Shown in pieces: positions 8,321-17,900 of a DNA stretch of 56,779 bases (the first letter of the stretch is position 1; each line of letters opens with the position of its first letter). The translations under genes and the position numbers were made by a program. This stretch comes from Methanotrichaceae archaeon. GTDB taxonomy: Archaea > Halobacteriota > Methanosarcinia > Methanotrichales > Methanotrichaceae. The notes under the pieces are model-generated. The model made no database searches and had not been told where the DNA came from. It saw nothing but the letters and a program-made list of their open reading frames with translations. The stretch covers positions 1 to 56,779 of the forward strand of contig JAFGMR010000022.1 of assembly GCA_016927425.1 (NCBI GenBank). Reading direction: 5' to 3'.

Positions 8321-9393
8321 CGGCATCCGAACTCCTGGCGGGAGCGATCGATGCAGGCCTCGCGACGGTTCTGGAGTACCTCTCGGCCCACGTCCTAACA
8401 TGCCTCATCCCTGCCTTCTTCATAGCAGGCGCCATATCCGCCCTTATTCAGAAGGAGACGATCCTCAAGTACTTCGGAGCAGGTTCGAGCAGATGGATAT
8501 GCTACCCAGTTGCCGCAACCTCCGGAACGGTGCTTGCCGTCTGCAGCTGCACAATTCTCCCCATATTCGCAGGGATTGAGAGGAGGGGAGCGGGAATTGG
8601 TCCGGCAACAGCCTTCCTCTTCTCGGGACCTGCCATAAACCTCCTTGCAATCATCCTCACTGCAAGGGTGCTTGGCCTAGATCTCGGAATCGCGAGGGCT
8701 ATTGCTGCTGTAAGCATGGCAGTCGTCATTGGCCTCATAATGGAGGCGATATTCGAGAAGAATAAGGCTTGCCAAGGACGGACTGAGTCGAACGCTGTCG
8801 ACCCTTCAGCGGCCGATGGGCAAGGCGGCCTTGCCACGCCCGCCTTTCTCGCCGTACTGGTTGGAATCCTCCTCATTGCGACATCCAGTTACCTTTCGGC
8901 GCTGCCAAAGGCAGGTGCCGTCGCCCTGCTCATCCTCGCAGGCGCCCACCTCATGAGGAGATCCTTCACGCAAATCGAGAGGAGGGCATTTCTCGACGAG
9001 ACCTGGTGGCTTTCGAAGAAGATCGTCCCCCTCTTGCTGGTTGGAACCTTCTTCACAGGCATGATCGGCAACTTCCTGCCGGTAGAGATGATCAGGATGG
9101 CCTTTGGGACGAACAGCCTTGCCGCCTGCCTCCTCGCATCCATTATAGGCGCTTTGCTCTACATGCCAACGCTCCTGGAGGTGCCGATCGTAGGCACCCT
9201 CTTTGGCTACAGCACGGGAGTGACTGCCCCGGGACCGGCCCTTGCCTTGCTTCTCGCAGGCCCCTCCCTTAGCCTTCCAAACATGTTTGTGATATGGGGA
9301 GTGATGGGCGGGCGAATGACCGCCGTCTACATAGGGCTCGTGGTCATTGCAGCGACCCTTATAGGCATGCTCTACGGAGCCCTGGTATCGTGA
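8317..9393 (+). CDS. ArsP/DUF318-type permease
   Basis: A 358-residue permease with eight or more hydrophobic helices. The motif AVCSCTILPIFAGI near residue 70 (CSC followed by Pro), and the repeated LLYMPTLLEVPIVG half near residue 290, are characteristic of the PF03773 permease family. Characterised members export trivalent organoarsenicals (ArsP), while others are linked to copper or zinc. The conserved Cys pair is thought to handle thiophilic substrates. The start overlaps the ArsR stop as ATGA. A loop near residues 150-170 separates the two halves. Substrate here is unproven; the ArsR, thiol and zinc-binding neighbours favour a soft metal, metalloid or thiol compound. Confidence 0.85.
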   Translation: MTASELLAGAIDAGLATVLEYLSAHVLTCLIPAFFIAGAISALIQKETILKYFGAGSSRWICYPVAATSGTVLAVCSCTILPIFAGIERRGAGIGPATAFLFSGPAINLLAIILTARVLGLDLGIARAIAAVSMAVVIGLIMEAIFEKNKACQGRTESNAVDPSAADGQGGLATPAFLAVLVGILLIATSSYLSALPKAGAVALLILAGAHLMRRSFTQIERRAFLDETWWLSKKIVPLLLVGTFFTGMIGNFLPVEMIRMAFGTNSLAACLLASIIGALLYMPTLLEVPIVGTLFGYSTGVTAPGPALALLLAGPSLSLPNMFVIWGVMGGRMTAVYIGLVVIAATLIGMLYGALVS

Positions 9394-9407
9394 ATGGTGA
9401 TATAAAG

Positions 9408-9644
9408 ATGCCAAAGATCGAGGTATTTGGAACGGGCTGCGCGAAGTGCAAAGGCCTGGAGAAGAACGTGAGAAAGGCTGTGGAGGAGATGAATCTCGAT
9501 GCGGAGATCGTCAAGGTGGAGAGCCTCCAGGAGATCCTAAACCGCGGCGTGATGATGACGCCAGCCCTATTCATAGACGGCGAGGCAAAGGCTGTGGGCC
9601 GGTGCCCCTCGGTAGAGGAGATCAAGGGGATGCTCGGGGCCTAG
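9408..9644 (+). CDS. Small thioredoxin-like protein (MTH895 type)
   Basis: A 78-residue thioredoxin-fold mini-protein beginning MPKIEVFGTGCAKC. The CxxC (CAKC, residues 11-14), cis-Pro after MMTP (residues 49-52) and the short length match the MTH895/redox-active disulfide protein 2 family of methanogens. It is cytosolic, with no signal peptide. In many genomes this family sits next to the ArsP-type permease, as here, so it probably delivers electrons or a bound thiophilic ion to it. The start ATG follows GTGATATAAAG, 15 bases after the permease stop. Confidence 0.85.
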   Translation: MPKIEVFGTGCAKCKGLEKNVRKAVEEMNLDAEIVKVESLQEILNRGVMMTPALFIDGEAKAVGRCPSVEEIKGMLGA

Positions 9645-9647
9645 GCC

Positions 9648-10022
9648 ATGGAGGAGAAGTGCCTCTGCGAGGCTTCCGATGTCCTCATATTCTCCTGCTC
9701 TGGAGGATCCAACGTAGGCCAGATCTCCAACCAGGCAGCGGTAGATCTTGCCCGGGACGGCAAGGGGCGGCTATTTTGCCTCGCCGGAATCGGCGGCCAT
9801 GTAAAGGCCATAACTGAGGCGACTAAGGCGGGCGAGGTCCTCGTTGCCATTGATGGCTGCCCCGTCCACTGTGCGAAAAAGACCCTCGAACATGCAGGAT
9901 TCTCCCCTCAGGTCCACGTGGTGGTGACCGACCTGGGCGTCGAGAAGGCCCACAAGTTGGAGGCAGATCCGGTGGCCACTCGATCCGTTGCGGAGATGGT
10001 GGAGAAGGGGCTGAAAGGCTGA
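9648..10022 (+). CDS. DGC-domain putative zinc-binding protein
   Basis: A 124-residue protein of the DGC family (PF08859), named for a conserved Asp-Gly-Cys, seen here as IDGCPVHC (about residues 67-74). Other cysteines sit at CLC (residues 5-7), FSCSGGSN and LFCLAG. The SCSGGSNVGQISNQAA segment is a typical P-loop-like opening of this family. Function is not established, but the cysteines suggest zinc or other soft metal binding. It begins 3 bases after the preceding stop and is the last gene of the ArsR1-permease operon, ending 8 bases before the convergent CcdA fusion. Confidence 0.75.
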   Translation: MEEKCLCEASDVLIFSCSGGSNVGQISNQAAVDLARDGKGRLFCLAGIGGHVKAITEATKAGEVLVAIDGCPVHCAKKTLEHAGFSPQVHVVVTDLGVEKAHKLEADPVATRSVAEMVEKGLKG

Positions 10023-10030
10023 GCCCCCCC

Positions 10031-11341
10031 TCACCATAGAGCGTAGCCGAAGTATCGAGCGGCGAAGACTAGGCCTACTGCGATTATGGCAAGGCCGAAG
10101 GCCTTTGTGATCCACTGGCCAGCCGAGATATACTTGTCGCCGATCTTTCCTGCAACCGACCTGGAGAAGGTCGCAATGGGGATTATGGGAACCCCATGGC
10201 CCAGGCCGAAGATGAAGAGCATCATCCCCCCCTGAACGGGGGATATGTCCTGGGAGATCAGCCAGACGATCACCGGAAATACCAGCGATATGGCACAGGG
10301 AGCCCAGCCGAGCGAGAAGAATATCCCAAGCGCGAAAGCTCCCAAGAGCGCAGAGTGCCTGTTGATGCGCGCTGCAATATCCACCATCCGCATCGTGTAG
10401 CTCCCCTTACCCTTCCCTCTCGAGGTCCGAGGAAGTCGAGAGGTGAAGGGCTCCAGCATCTCCCCCAATGGCTTGAGGTTATGGATGCCCATTGCTATCA
10501 GCAACGATCCTGCGACAAGGTCGAAGATACGAGAGCCTCGGACGAAGAGGCCCACCTGGGAGATGAAGAGGCCGATTACAAGGAAGATCAGGGCCATTCC
10601 CAATGTGAAGGAGAGGCCTATCATCAGGCCCTCGACACTGGAGCGGCTGGCCCGGGGATCCCTCTCATGCCGGCTGGATGTCATGATATAGGAGAAGACG
10701 GCGATCAAGAGGGCGATCGAACAGGGAGAGAACGACGTGAGTATCCCAAGTATGAACATGCCAAGCGCCGATCTGCCCTCGATGGGGACGCCGCTTGCTC
10801 CTGTCGCCCGCTCTCCGAGGCCGTCCATGCGGGACTGCAGCGACTCAGCGCTCTGGATGCCGTCGATCTCGCCCTTGCCGAGGCTGTAGACGTGGATTGC
10901 CTCCATTACACCGCCCTCCTTGTCCAGGAGGACGAAGGCCGGATTGGAGAAGCCCCCCTCCAGGCTCCAGTGCTCCATATATGCTCCTGCGATTCGATAT
11001 GGTGCGAAGTCCTCCACCCAGGGCCAGGTAATGTTTACCCCCCACCATACCTCCGCTAAGGATCGCCCATCGCGCGAGTAGGGGTTCTTCCTCAGGTTAA
11101 CGGAAAGTATCTGCAGTGTGGGGTCCATGCTGTGGAGGCGGGAAAGCTCCTCCGTCTGGGCCTTCAAGACCTCCTCGCACTCCCGGCAGATCGGCTCTTC
11201 TATGCTGTTGATATGGAGGAGCAGGGGCGCTCCTCGAAAGCCATCGGGCGCGATTCCCTCCGACCCGAGGGCCGAGGCGATCGTTGCGATGACCAAGAGC
11301 GATATGGCCAATCTATGGACGTAAGAGGTCGCCCGATGCAT
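10031..11341 (-). CDS. Exported thioredoxin-like domain fused to CcdA-type transporter
   Basis: A 436-residue protein. A signal peptide or membrane anchor lies at about residues 10-28. An extracytoplasmic thioredoxin-like domain (about 35-170) bears CRECE in place of a classical CGPC. From about 190 there is a CcdA/DsbD-type transmembrane domain of six or more helices. The two membrane Pro-Cys sites that carry electrons are present: SFSPCSIALL and LGWAPCAISL. The protein should carry reducing power from the cytosol to extracytoplasmic thiols, much as DsbD does, but with the thioredoxin domain at the N-terminus. The start ATG at 11341 follows GTGATCCTTTG; the gene starts 8 bases after the stop of the exported thioredoxin-like gene, so the two form an operon. 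Confidence 0.8.
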   Translation of the reverse strand: MHRATSYVHRLAISLLVIATIASALGSEGIAPDGFRGAPLLLHINSIEEPICRECEEVLKAQTEELSRLHSMDPTLQILSVNLRKNPYSRDGRSLAEVWWGVNITWPWVEDFAPYRIAGAYMEHWSLEGGFSNPAFVLLDKEGGVMEAIHVYSLGKGEIDGIQSAESLQSRMDGLGERATGASGVPIEGRSALGMFILGILTSFSPCSIALLIAVFSYIMTSSRHERDPRASRSSVEGLMIGLSFTLGMALIFLVIGLFISQVGLFVRGSRIFDLVAGSLLIAMGIHNLKPLGEMLEPFTSRLPRTSRGKGKGSYTMRMVDIAARINRHSALLGAFALGIFFSLGWAPCAISLVFPVIVWLISQDISPVQGGMMLFIFGLGHGVPIIPIATFSRSVAGKIGDKYISAGQWITKAFGLAIIAVGLVFAARYFGYALW

Positions 11342-11348
11342 CAAAGGA

Positions 11349-11882
11349 TCACTGGCTCCAACTGCCCGAGTTCTCCTCGTGGTACCTCAGACCATCCTCC
11401 ATGTAAGAGCGCAACCACTCCTCCCCCGTTATCTCCTCGGAGCTGTGCCAACCCACCTGCACATCACCATTGGGGCCGGGGACGAGCGTCAATATGACCG
11501 TCAGGGGGACACTCGACGATCCGCCGTTTGGATCGTAGAGCAGAAGGTCGGCCGCCCGGGCGTCGCTCCCGTCCCCTTTGATGTCATAGTAGGCATACTC
11601 GCGTCCGAACTCGCCGAGGGCCGCATCCACCGCAACCTGCTGGGGCGCGCAGTAGTTGCACTCCCGATGTACGTATGCTAGAACCGGCCCGTCCTCCAGC
11701 GCCTGGAGGAGCCACCTTGGATGGTCCACGGGCGAGCCGGCAAGGGGTGACTGATCCGGATAGTCGATCCACCAGTCGTCAGCGCCCAAGCCCACATCCC
11801 ATGCCAATGCGAATGGAATCAGTGCCGAAAGGAAGATCCCCACGGAGATCAAGCAGATCGTAGTTATGTACTTTTTAGACAT
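11349..11882 (-). CDS. Exported thioredoxin-like protein
   Basis: A 177-residue protein with a signal peptide (about residues 5-27, ending ALAWD). Its thioredoxin-like domain carries a CxxC in HRECNYCAP (CNYC, near residue 67) and a cis-Pro candidate in SSSVPLTVIL. It probably acts outside the membrane as the partner reduced by the adjacent CcdA fusion. The ATG at 11882 is chosen because AAGGTGAT lies just upstream and the signal peptide begins there; an earlier in-frame start at 11960 adds a non-hydrophobic leader. It is first in the minus-strand operon, divergent from the second ArsR gene across a 320-base AT-rich gap. Confidence 0.75.
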   Translation of the reverse strand: MSKKYITTICLISVGIFLSALIPFALAWDVGLGADDWWIDYPDQSPLAGSPVDHPRWLLQALEDGPVLAYVHRECNYCAPQQVAVDAALGEFGREYAYYDIKGDGSDARAADLLLYDPNGGSSSVPLTVILTLVPGPNGDVQVGWHSSEEITGEEWLRSYMEDGLRYHEENSGSWSQ

Positions 11883-12144
11883 AGTATCACCTTGCATGTA
11901 GAACTCCCCGCACAACGGCACCATGATTCGAGAGAGATCGGAATTAGGTTGCCGAGCCATAGGCCAAAGCTCATGACCGTTTCAGTGCATAATTCATATT
12001 TACATTTTTCGTAAGAAGGCGAGTTCAGCTATAACGTTAAGTTCCATCTCTTTTTACAATTAATATCATTTTACCGCCAGATAATGCCCAAATCAAAATA
12101 GAATGACATGTATATAAATAGTTTTCTATATTCTCAAAAGGCTT

Positions 12145-12170
12145 ATATATCGATATATGTTGATATATAC
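12145..12170 (+). promoter_or_regulatory. Palindromic operator/TATA region of second ArsR gene
   Basis: A perfect 14-base palindrome ATATATCGATATAT (12145-12158) overlaps the best TATA element. A further GATATAT copy follows 10 bases later, one helical turn away. The region lies about 45 bases upstream of the ArsR ATG at 12203 and within the 320-base gap (11883-12202) shared with the divergent thioredoxin-CcdA operon. An ArsR dimer binding here would occlude TBP. The rest of the gap is AT-rich without a gene. Confidence 0.5.
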
Positions 12171-12202
12171 TCGGCAGATACGCGGGGGAGGAGATCAAGA
12201 AG

Positions 12203-12661
12203 ATGTGCGAACTTTCAGAGCACTGCTCGGAGGCTGAGGAGAGGTTGAGTCGGTTGATCGGAGATCCCGAGCGAGCGAGGGAGAAGGCCCAGAGACTACG
12301 AGCCCTCATGGATAGGATGGATGAGAGAGATTGCGATGCGGAAGTTGAGATCTTGAAGGCCACTGCCGATCCTTGCCGCCTTCGCATATTGAAGCTTCTA
12401 ATGACGGGCGAGCTCTGCGTCTGCGAGATCATGACCGCGCTCGATAGGCCTCAGTCCTCAGTCTCCCACCACCTTGCCATTCTGAGGGAGGCGGGATTGA
12501 TCAAGGAGCGAAAGGTTGGGAAGTGGAGCCACTTCCGCATTTCAGAGGTCGCAGTCATAGAGATGATCAACCTGGCCGGGCTTCTCAGAGAGACGGCCAA
12601 TGGGGGACCATCGAGGCCTGAAGGATTACAATCCTCGCTTGAAGAGGTCCGATATGTATAA
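12203..12661 (+). CDS. ArsR-family transcriptional regulator
   Basis: A 152-residue ArsR/SmtB protein. An N-terminal extension of about 48 residues contains CELSEHC (residues 2-8) and a charged helix; it is absent from ordinary ArsR proteins and may add sensing cysteines. The core follows: ATADPCRLRILKLL, the canonical metalloid site ELCVCE (about residues 71-76), recognition helix PQSSVSHHLAILREAGLI, and wing. The SD GGAGGAGATC is well placed. The last bases overlap the rhodanese gene start, so the two are coupled. It probably controls itself, the rhodanese and perhaps the divergent thioredoxin-CcdA operon. Confidence 0.85.
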   Translation: MCELSEHCSEAEERLSRLIGDPERAREKAQRLRALMDRMDERDCDAEVEILKATADPCRLRILKLLMTGELCVCEIMTALDRPQSSVSHHLAILREAGLIKERKVGKWSHFRISEVAVIEMINLAGLLRETANGGPSRPEGLQSSLEEVRYV

Positions 12662-13655
12662 CAAATTCCTGGATGATCTTACGACCGCGGGCGCGGCCTC
12701 CAGCTGCTGCCGCGAGATACCGAGCCTGGGCTTCGCCAATCTGAGATGCTTCGCGCTTCTCGCGCTCGCCTTGATGTCGGTCGCATGCCCGGCAAGCGCC
12801 GGATGTGCCTGCGGCTCGGAAGAGTGGGACCCCTATGCCTTCATAGACGCCGCCTTCGGCGATACGGCATCTTCCGCCGGGGAGGCTTCTCCCGCAAAGG
12901 TGACGTACAGGGCCGAGAGCTATCCCCGAGGAGACCTTCTCGCCGACATGCCCGCGGTCTCGAGCTCGGAGCTTCTGCTCGACCCCTCCGGTAACGAGCC
13001 CTCTGAGGAGATCGCAGGATCCATAAGCCTGCCAGCGATGAGCCTGCTCGACTCCGACGGCGCCCTCAAGGATCCATCGGAGATTTCGGCAATCCTCGGC
13101 CGGGCGGGGATATCATCCGACAGAGCGGTGGTAGTTGTTGGGAGCGATCTTTCAAGCGGCGAGCCAACGCTGGTGGTCTGGCTTCTCAGATACATGGGCC
13201 AGGAAGATGTGAGCCTGCTCGACGGCGACCAAGCAGCCTGGAAGACAGCGGGGCTTCCCATGGCTTCAGGCGAGCCGATCGAGGAGGCAGAGTACACACC
13301 TCGGATCCGAGCTGGCCTCCTGATCGAGGGCGATCTGCCGGAAGGAGTATCCATCGCCGACGTAAGGGAGTTCCAGGTCTATGCCCAAGACCGCCTACCT
13401 GGCGCGATCTCACTTGACACAGCCGATCTCGTCGATGGGGGCAGGATCGAGGACGAGGCCGATCTCGATGCCAAGTTCGTCCGCTTCAGCCCTGACCGGC
13501 CAGTCGTCGTCTGCTCCGATGACTATCCCTCCGCCACGCTTGCATGGTACGCATTCGAGCTGATGGGATTCGATGCCAGCATCTACATCAGAGACGGGGC
13601 AGACGCCCCGGCCTCGCCGGAGACCTCCAGGTTCACGAGGCTTGGGACGACATGA
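12654..13655 (+). CDS. Exported tandem-rhodanese protein
   Basis: A 333-residue protein. Residues about 29-50 form a signal peptide ending in a Cys-rich junction (ACPASAGCACG), possibly a lipoprotein-like or processed N-terminus. Two rhodanese-like domains follow. The first (about 95-205) has GSDLSS where the active-site loop would be and lacks the catalytic Cys. The second (about 225-325) has Cys287 in VVVCSDDYPSAT, the expected persulfide-forming residue. It thus looks like an extracytoplasmic sulfurtransferase of the tandem (SseA/TST) type. It overlaps the ArsR gene by 8 bases and should be co-regulated by it. Exported rhodaneses fit a role in sulfur, thiol or metalloid chemistry outside the membrane. 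Confidence 0.75.
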   Translation: MYNKFLDDLTTAGAASSCCREIPSLGFANLRCFALLALALMSVACPASAGCACGSEEWDPYAFIDAAFGDTASSAGEASPAKVTYRAESYPRGDLLADMPAVSSSELLLDPSGNEPSEEIAGSISLPAMSLLDSDGALKDPSEISAILGRAGISSDRAVVVVGSDLSSGEPTLVVWLLRYMGQEDVSLLDGDQAAWKTAGLPMASGEPIEEAEYTPRIRAGLLIEGDLPEGVSIADVREFQVYAQDRLPGAISLDTADLVDGGRIEDEADLDAKFVRFSPDRPVVVCSDDYPSATLAWYAFELMGFDASIYIRDGADAPASPETSRFTRLGTT

Positions 13656-13761
13656 GGACCTCACGACTGTGGATATGATATTTTGGCACGCCCGCCCTCT
13701 GCCTAGCCCAACCCCCCCAAGGAAAAGCATCTATACGATGATCGCGTAGACATTCCCGTAT

Positions 13762-14697
13762 ATGTCCCTATACCTCAGCCTCATCCAGGCAATGATAGTC
13801 ATATTGGGGCTCGTTTTTGTTGGTTTGATCCTAAAACGCCGGGGAGTCATCTCCCCCGATGATAGGGTGATCTTCGGCAGGCTGACGACCGACCTTGCTC
13901 TGCCGGCGTTGATTTTCGTCACACTCGCCCGTCAGAATATCCAGGAAGGGGAACTTGCCGCAGTCTGGATAATGGCGGTCTCGCTTCTAAGCTGCATGGC
14001 CCTCGCCTGGATTGTCGGAAGGGCGCTGGGCCTGTTGGCCGGCCAGCTTGGGGCATTCATTCTCGTGGCATCCTTCGGAAGCTCCTCGACCCTTGGTTAT
14101 GCCCTCATCAGCCAGACTTTCACCGATCCCGCAGCCCTCGGAGAGGCCGTGATCATAAGCGAGCTAGGGGTTGGAATCCCCATATTCACCGTCGGAGTGG
14201 CTGTGGCCATATACTTCGGCCAGGGCCGTGGAGGATCGATCCAATCCAGCTTTAAGGCGTTCCTGAAATCGCCCATATTCATCTCCCTCATCCTGGGGCT
14301 TGCTGTTGCACTCCTCCATCTGAACTGGGGCGAGTTTCCGCTCACAATCCTAACCCGAATCCTCGATCTTCTCGGAGGCACCCTTGCGATATTCGTCTCC
14401 CTAGCAGTCGCCCTGATGCTGAGGCCGATCCCATTTCGAAGCCTTGCCCCCCTGATCCTCGCAGCGGCCGCAATCAAGCTCCTCGCAAAGCCGCTTCTGG
14501 CATTCGCCCTTGCTCGCGCGGAGCTGCTCGATCCCCTCGACATGGAGATACTGCTCATCGAGACTGCCATGCCGTCTGGGACCGTGGCTGCAGTCCTTGC
14601 CGATCGCTACGGATGCGACGGAGGGCTCGCTTCAGCTCTGTTGATCGCCACATTCGCGGTGAGCCTGATTACAATTCCCCTGATCATGCTGCTCTAG
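13762..14697 (+). CDS. AEC-family (auxin efflux carrier-like) transporter
   Basis: A 311-residue membrane protein with about ten hydrophobic helices in two similar halves. The first half has DLALPALIFVTLARQNI, and the second half ends in ETAMPSGTVAAVLADRYGCD, the conserved signature of the AEC/malonate-permease family (PF03547). Relatives carry organic acids or act as general efflux/uptake carriers; the substrate here cannot be read off. The start ATG lies about 29 bases from a weak TATA box (ATCTATAC, 13729-13736), suggesting a leaderless message. It stands alone between the rhodanese gene and the histidine kinase. Confidence 0.85.
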   Translation: MSLYLSLIQAMIVILGLVFVGLILKRRGVISPDDRVIFGRLTTDLALPALIFVTLARQNIQEGELAAVWIMAVSLLSCMALAWIVGRALGLLAGQLGAFILVASFGSSSTLGYALISQTFTDPAALGEAVIISELGVGIPIFTVGVAVAIYFGQGRGGSIQSSFKAFLKSPIFISLILGLAVALLHLNWGEFPLTILTRILDLLGGTLAIFVSLAVALMLRPIPFRSLAPLILAAAAIKLLAKPLLAFALARAELLDPLDMEILLIETAMPSGTVAAVLADRYGCDGGLASALLIATFAVSLITIPLIMLL

Positions 14698-14973
14698 GGC
14701 CGCAAGGCTTATCTTTCATGATATATTCGAGGAGATCTGGACGGTATTGACGCGGATATGAGCATTCGCGATCCTGCTTCCGACGTCGAGAACGACAGTG
14801 TGGCAGATTACATATTCTGAAGATGAGCAATATGAGAGGGGGATCGTTTGACCGGGACAGAGGCCCATAGAGCATATGGATCATGCCGGATGCGAGAACG
14901 ATTCATCGATCGATGATTCGACATCGAGGACGAAAGACATCTTCAACCACCCTTTCAGCATCAGGGCGAGGAT

Positions 14974-17900
14974 GTGACCGAGATGGGAAAAGAGAGAGAG
15001 CCAAATGACTTGGGGTCCCTGCGGACCTATTCGGTTAAGGAATCCTTTCCCGGCCGGTCCAGGGAGACGAAGCCCGATAGGCAGTTGGCAGAGGGCTTCG
15101 ATGGCTATGCATCCCTCTTCGATCACGCCCCCCTGAGCTATTTCGCCTTGAACTCCGATGCCATGATCGAGGAAGCGAACCACATGGGCGAAGCCCTTCT
15201 TGGCGTCGATCGTCAGGGGTTGATCGGCTCCGACTTCAAGACGTTCGTCTCCCCCGAGTGCGTGAGGAGGTGGGACGATCACCTCAAGTGCTCGTTCCGA
15301 GAAGAGGGCCGCCAAGAGTGCGACCTCATATTGAGGAAGGGGGACGGCTCGACCATCTGCGCCCATCTGGAGAGCACGCGGGGCCCAGGGAGTGGCCTCG
15401 TCCTCTCCATCGTGAGAGAGATCTCCGAGCGGGAAAAAGCAGAGAGGGCACTTCGACGAGAGAACGCGCTATTGCAGGCGCTAGCAGAGTCATCCATCGA
15501 TGGGATTTTAATCGTGGACGACAGGGGAGAGAAGGTACTGATCAACCAGAGGTTGATCGATATGATGAAAGTCCCTCAGCCGATCATCGATGAGAGGGAC
15601 GACGGATCCCTTCTCCAGCACGTGGCAAGCAAGACGAAGCATCCCGATGAATTCCTCGATAAAGTGATGCGCCTCAATGCAAATAGGGAGGAGAAGAGCA
15701 GGGACGAGATCGAGTTAGAGGACGGAACAATCCTCGATCGATTCTCCTCGCCGGTGATAGACGACCTCGGCGAGTACCTCGGTCGGATATGGACACTTCG
15801 AGACATCACCGACCGCGAGAGGGCGGAGGAGGCGTTGCGCGACTCGGAGAGGCGCCTTGCTGATATCATCGATTTCCTCCCAGATGCCACATTTGCCGTG
15901 GACCTTGACGGCAATGTCATCATATGGAACCGGGCCATGGAGAATATCACCGCAGTCCCCAAGGAGGAGATATTGGGGAAGGGCGGCTCCATCTACGCCC
16001 AGCCGCTATACGGAACGATTTGCCCAACCCTCGTCGATCACCTACTCGACGGCCGATTCGAGACGGTGACTGGATACGACACTCTCCGGAGAGCGGGAGC
16101 TCAGTTGATCGCAGAGGGATTCGTCCCCATGCTACACAAGGGAAAGGGCGCTTACATTTGGGGCGTTGCATCTCCCCTCTATGACCGGAGCGGCTCGATC
16201 GTAGGTGCAATCGAGTCCATACGCGACATCACCGAGCGAAAAGGGGCAGAGAAGGCGCTGAGGGATTCCGAGCAGGAGAAGGCGGCAATATTAGGCGGCC
16301 TGAGGCACGTTGCTGTGGAGTATGTCGACGAAGCAATGCGCATCATCTGGGTGAACGACGCCGTGCAGATGCACATGCAGCTGCCGATGGACGAGCTAAA
16401 GGGCAAGCGCTGCTTCGAGGTCATTTTCGGAATCGAGGAGCCTTGTCCTGGATGCACCGCATCGAAAGCCTGCAAGACAGGTCGCTCTCAGGAAGGGGAG
16501 GTGGAGACCCCTGATGGCAAGGTCTGGCTATCTCACGCATCTCCAATCAAGGATGCAGAAGGCAAGATCAATGGCGCGGTCAATGTGGCGCTTAACATAT
16601 CCGACCGAAGGAGGGCGGAGAAGGCGCTTAAGGAGAGCGAGGCCAACCTTCTCCGGGCGGAACAGGTCGCAAGGTTCGGCAACTGGGAGTTCGATATGGC
16701 AACTGGAATGGTTCATGCATCCCTTGGTGCGCGGCGAATCTACGGCGTTGGCGATGAGGAGCTTAGCATAAAAGACGCTCAAAGCATCCCCATTCCAGAA
16801 TGCCGACCCATGATGGACGAGGCCCTCCTCGCCCTCATAAAAGAAGGCCGCCCATACGATATCGAGTTCAAGATACTTCGACCATGCGACGGACAATTCC
16901 TCGATATTCACTCGATGGCCGAGTGGGACCCATTGCGAAAGGCGGTCTTCGGCGTGATCCACGACATCACAGATCGAAAGAGGACTGAGGAGGAGCTTCG
17001 GCGCGCCAACAAGGAGCTCGAGAGGGCTATTACTCATGCCAACGAGATGGCAGGGATTGCAGAGCGCGCAAACGCCGCAAAGAGCCAGTTTCTGGCCAAC
17101 ATGAGCCATGATATCCGCACGCCGATGAACGGGGTGATCGGCATGGCAGGCTTGCTGCTGGATACCGACCTAAATCCAGTGCAACGCGAGTTTGCCGAGG
17201 TCGTCCGCATCAGCGGCGAAACCCTGCTCGCCCTCATAGACGACATACTCGACTTCTCCAAGATAGAGGCCCGAAAGATGGATCTGGAGAAGCTGGACTT
17301 CGACCTTCGCGCAGCCCTTGAGGAGGCGTCGGAGATGCTCGCCACAAGCGCCCATGAGAAGGGGCTGGAGCTCGTATGCCAGATCGACCCGAGGGTTCCT
17401 ACCCTCTTGAGGGGCGATCAGAGAAGGCTGCGAAGGGTCATCGGCAATCTAGGCGGAAATGCGGTGAAATTCACAGAGCACGGCGAGGTAGTGATCCATG
17501 CAGGCCTCGTTTATGAGGACGAAGGATCTGTCAAGCTATGCTTCTCGATCAAGGACACGGGAATCGGGATTCCTGCGGAGCGCCAAGACGTCCTATTCAC
17601 CCCATTTTCCCAGGTGGATGGATCCACAACGCGAAAGTTCGGAGGAACTGGTCTCGGCCTTGCCATATCCAAGGAGCTCGCGGAGCTGATGGGAGGCGAG
17701 ATCGGCGTAGAGAGCGTCTGCGGCGCAGGTTCGAACTTCTGGTTCACCGCCACATTCGAAAAGCAGCCACGTGATCTGGTCCAAGACGAGGAACTCCTAG
17801 GCGACGTCGATGTTCTGGTGGTCGACTACAACGAGGCCGCTCGCCGCTCCATAACAGAGGTCTTGAGATCCTGGGGTTGCCGTTATGAGGAGGCGAGCTC

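Noticed and set aside
14097-14570. Minus-strand frame opposite the AEC transporter
   Set aside because: Shadow of a clear membrane-protein gene; Arg/Ser-rich composition is typical of antisense reading.
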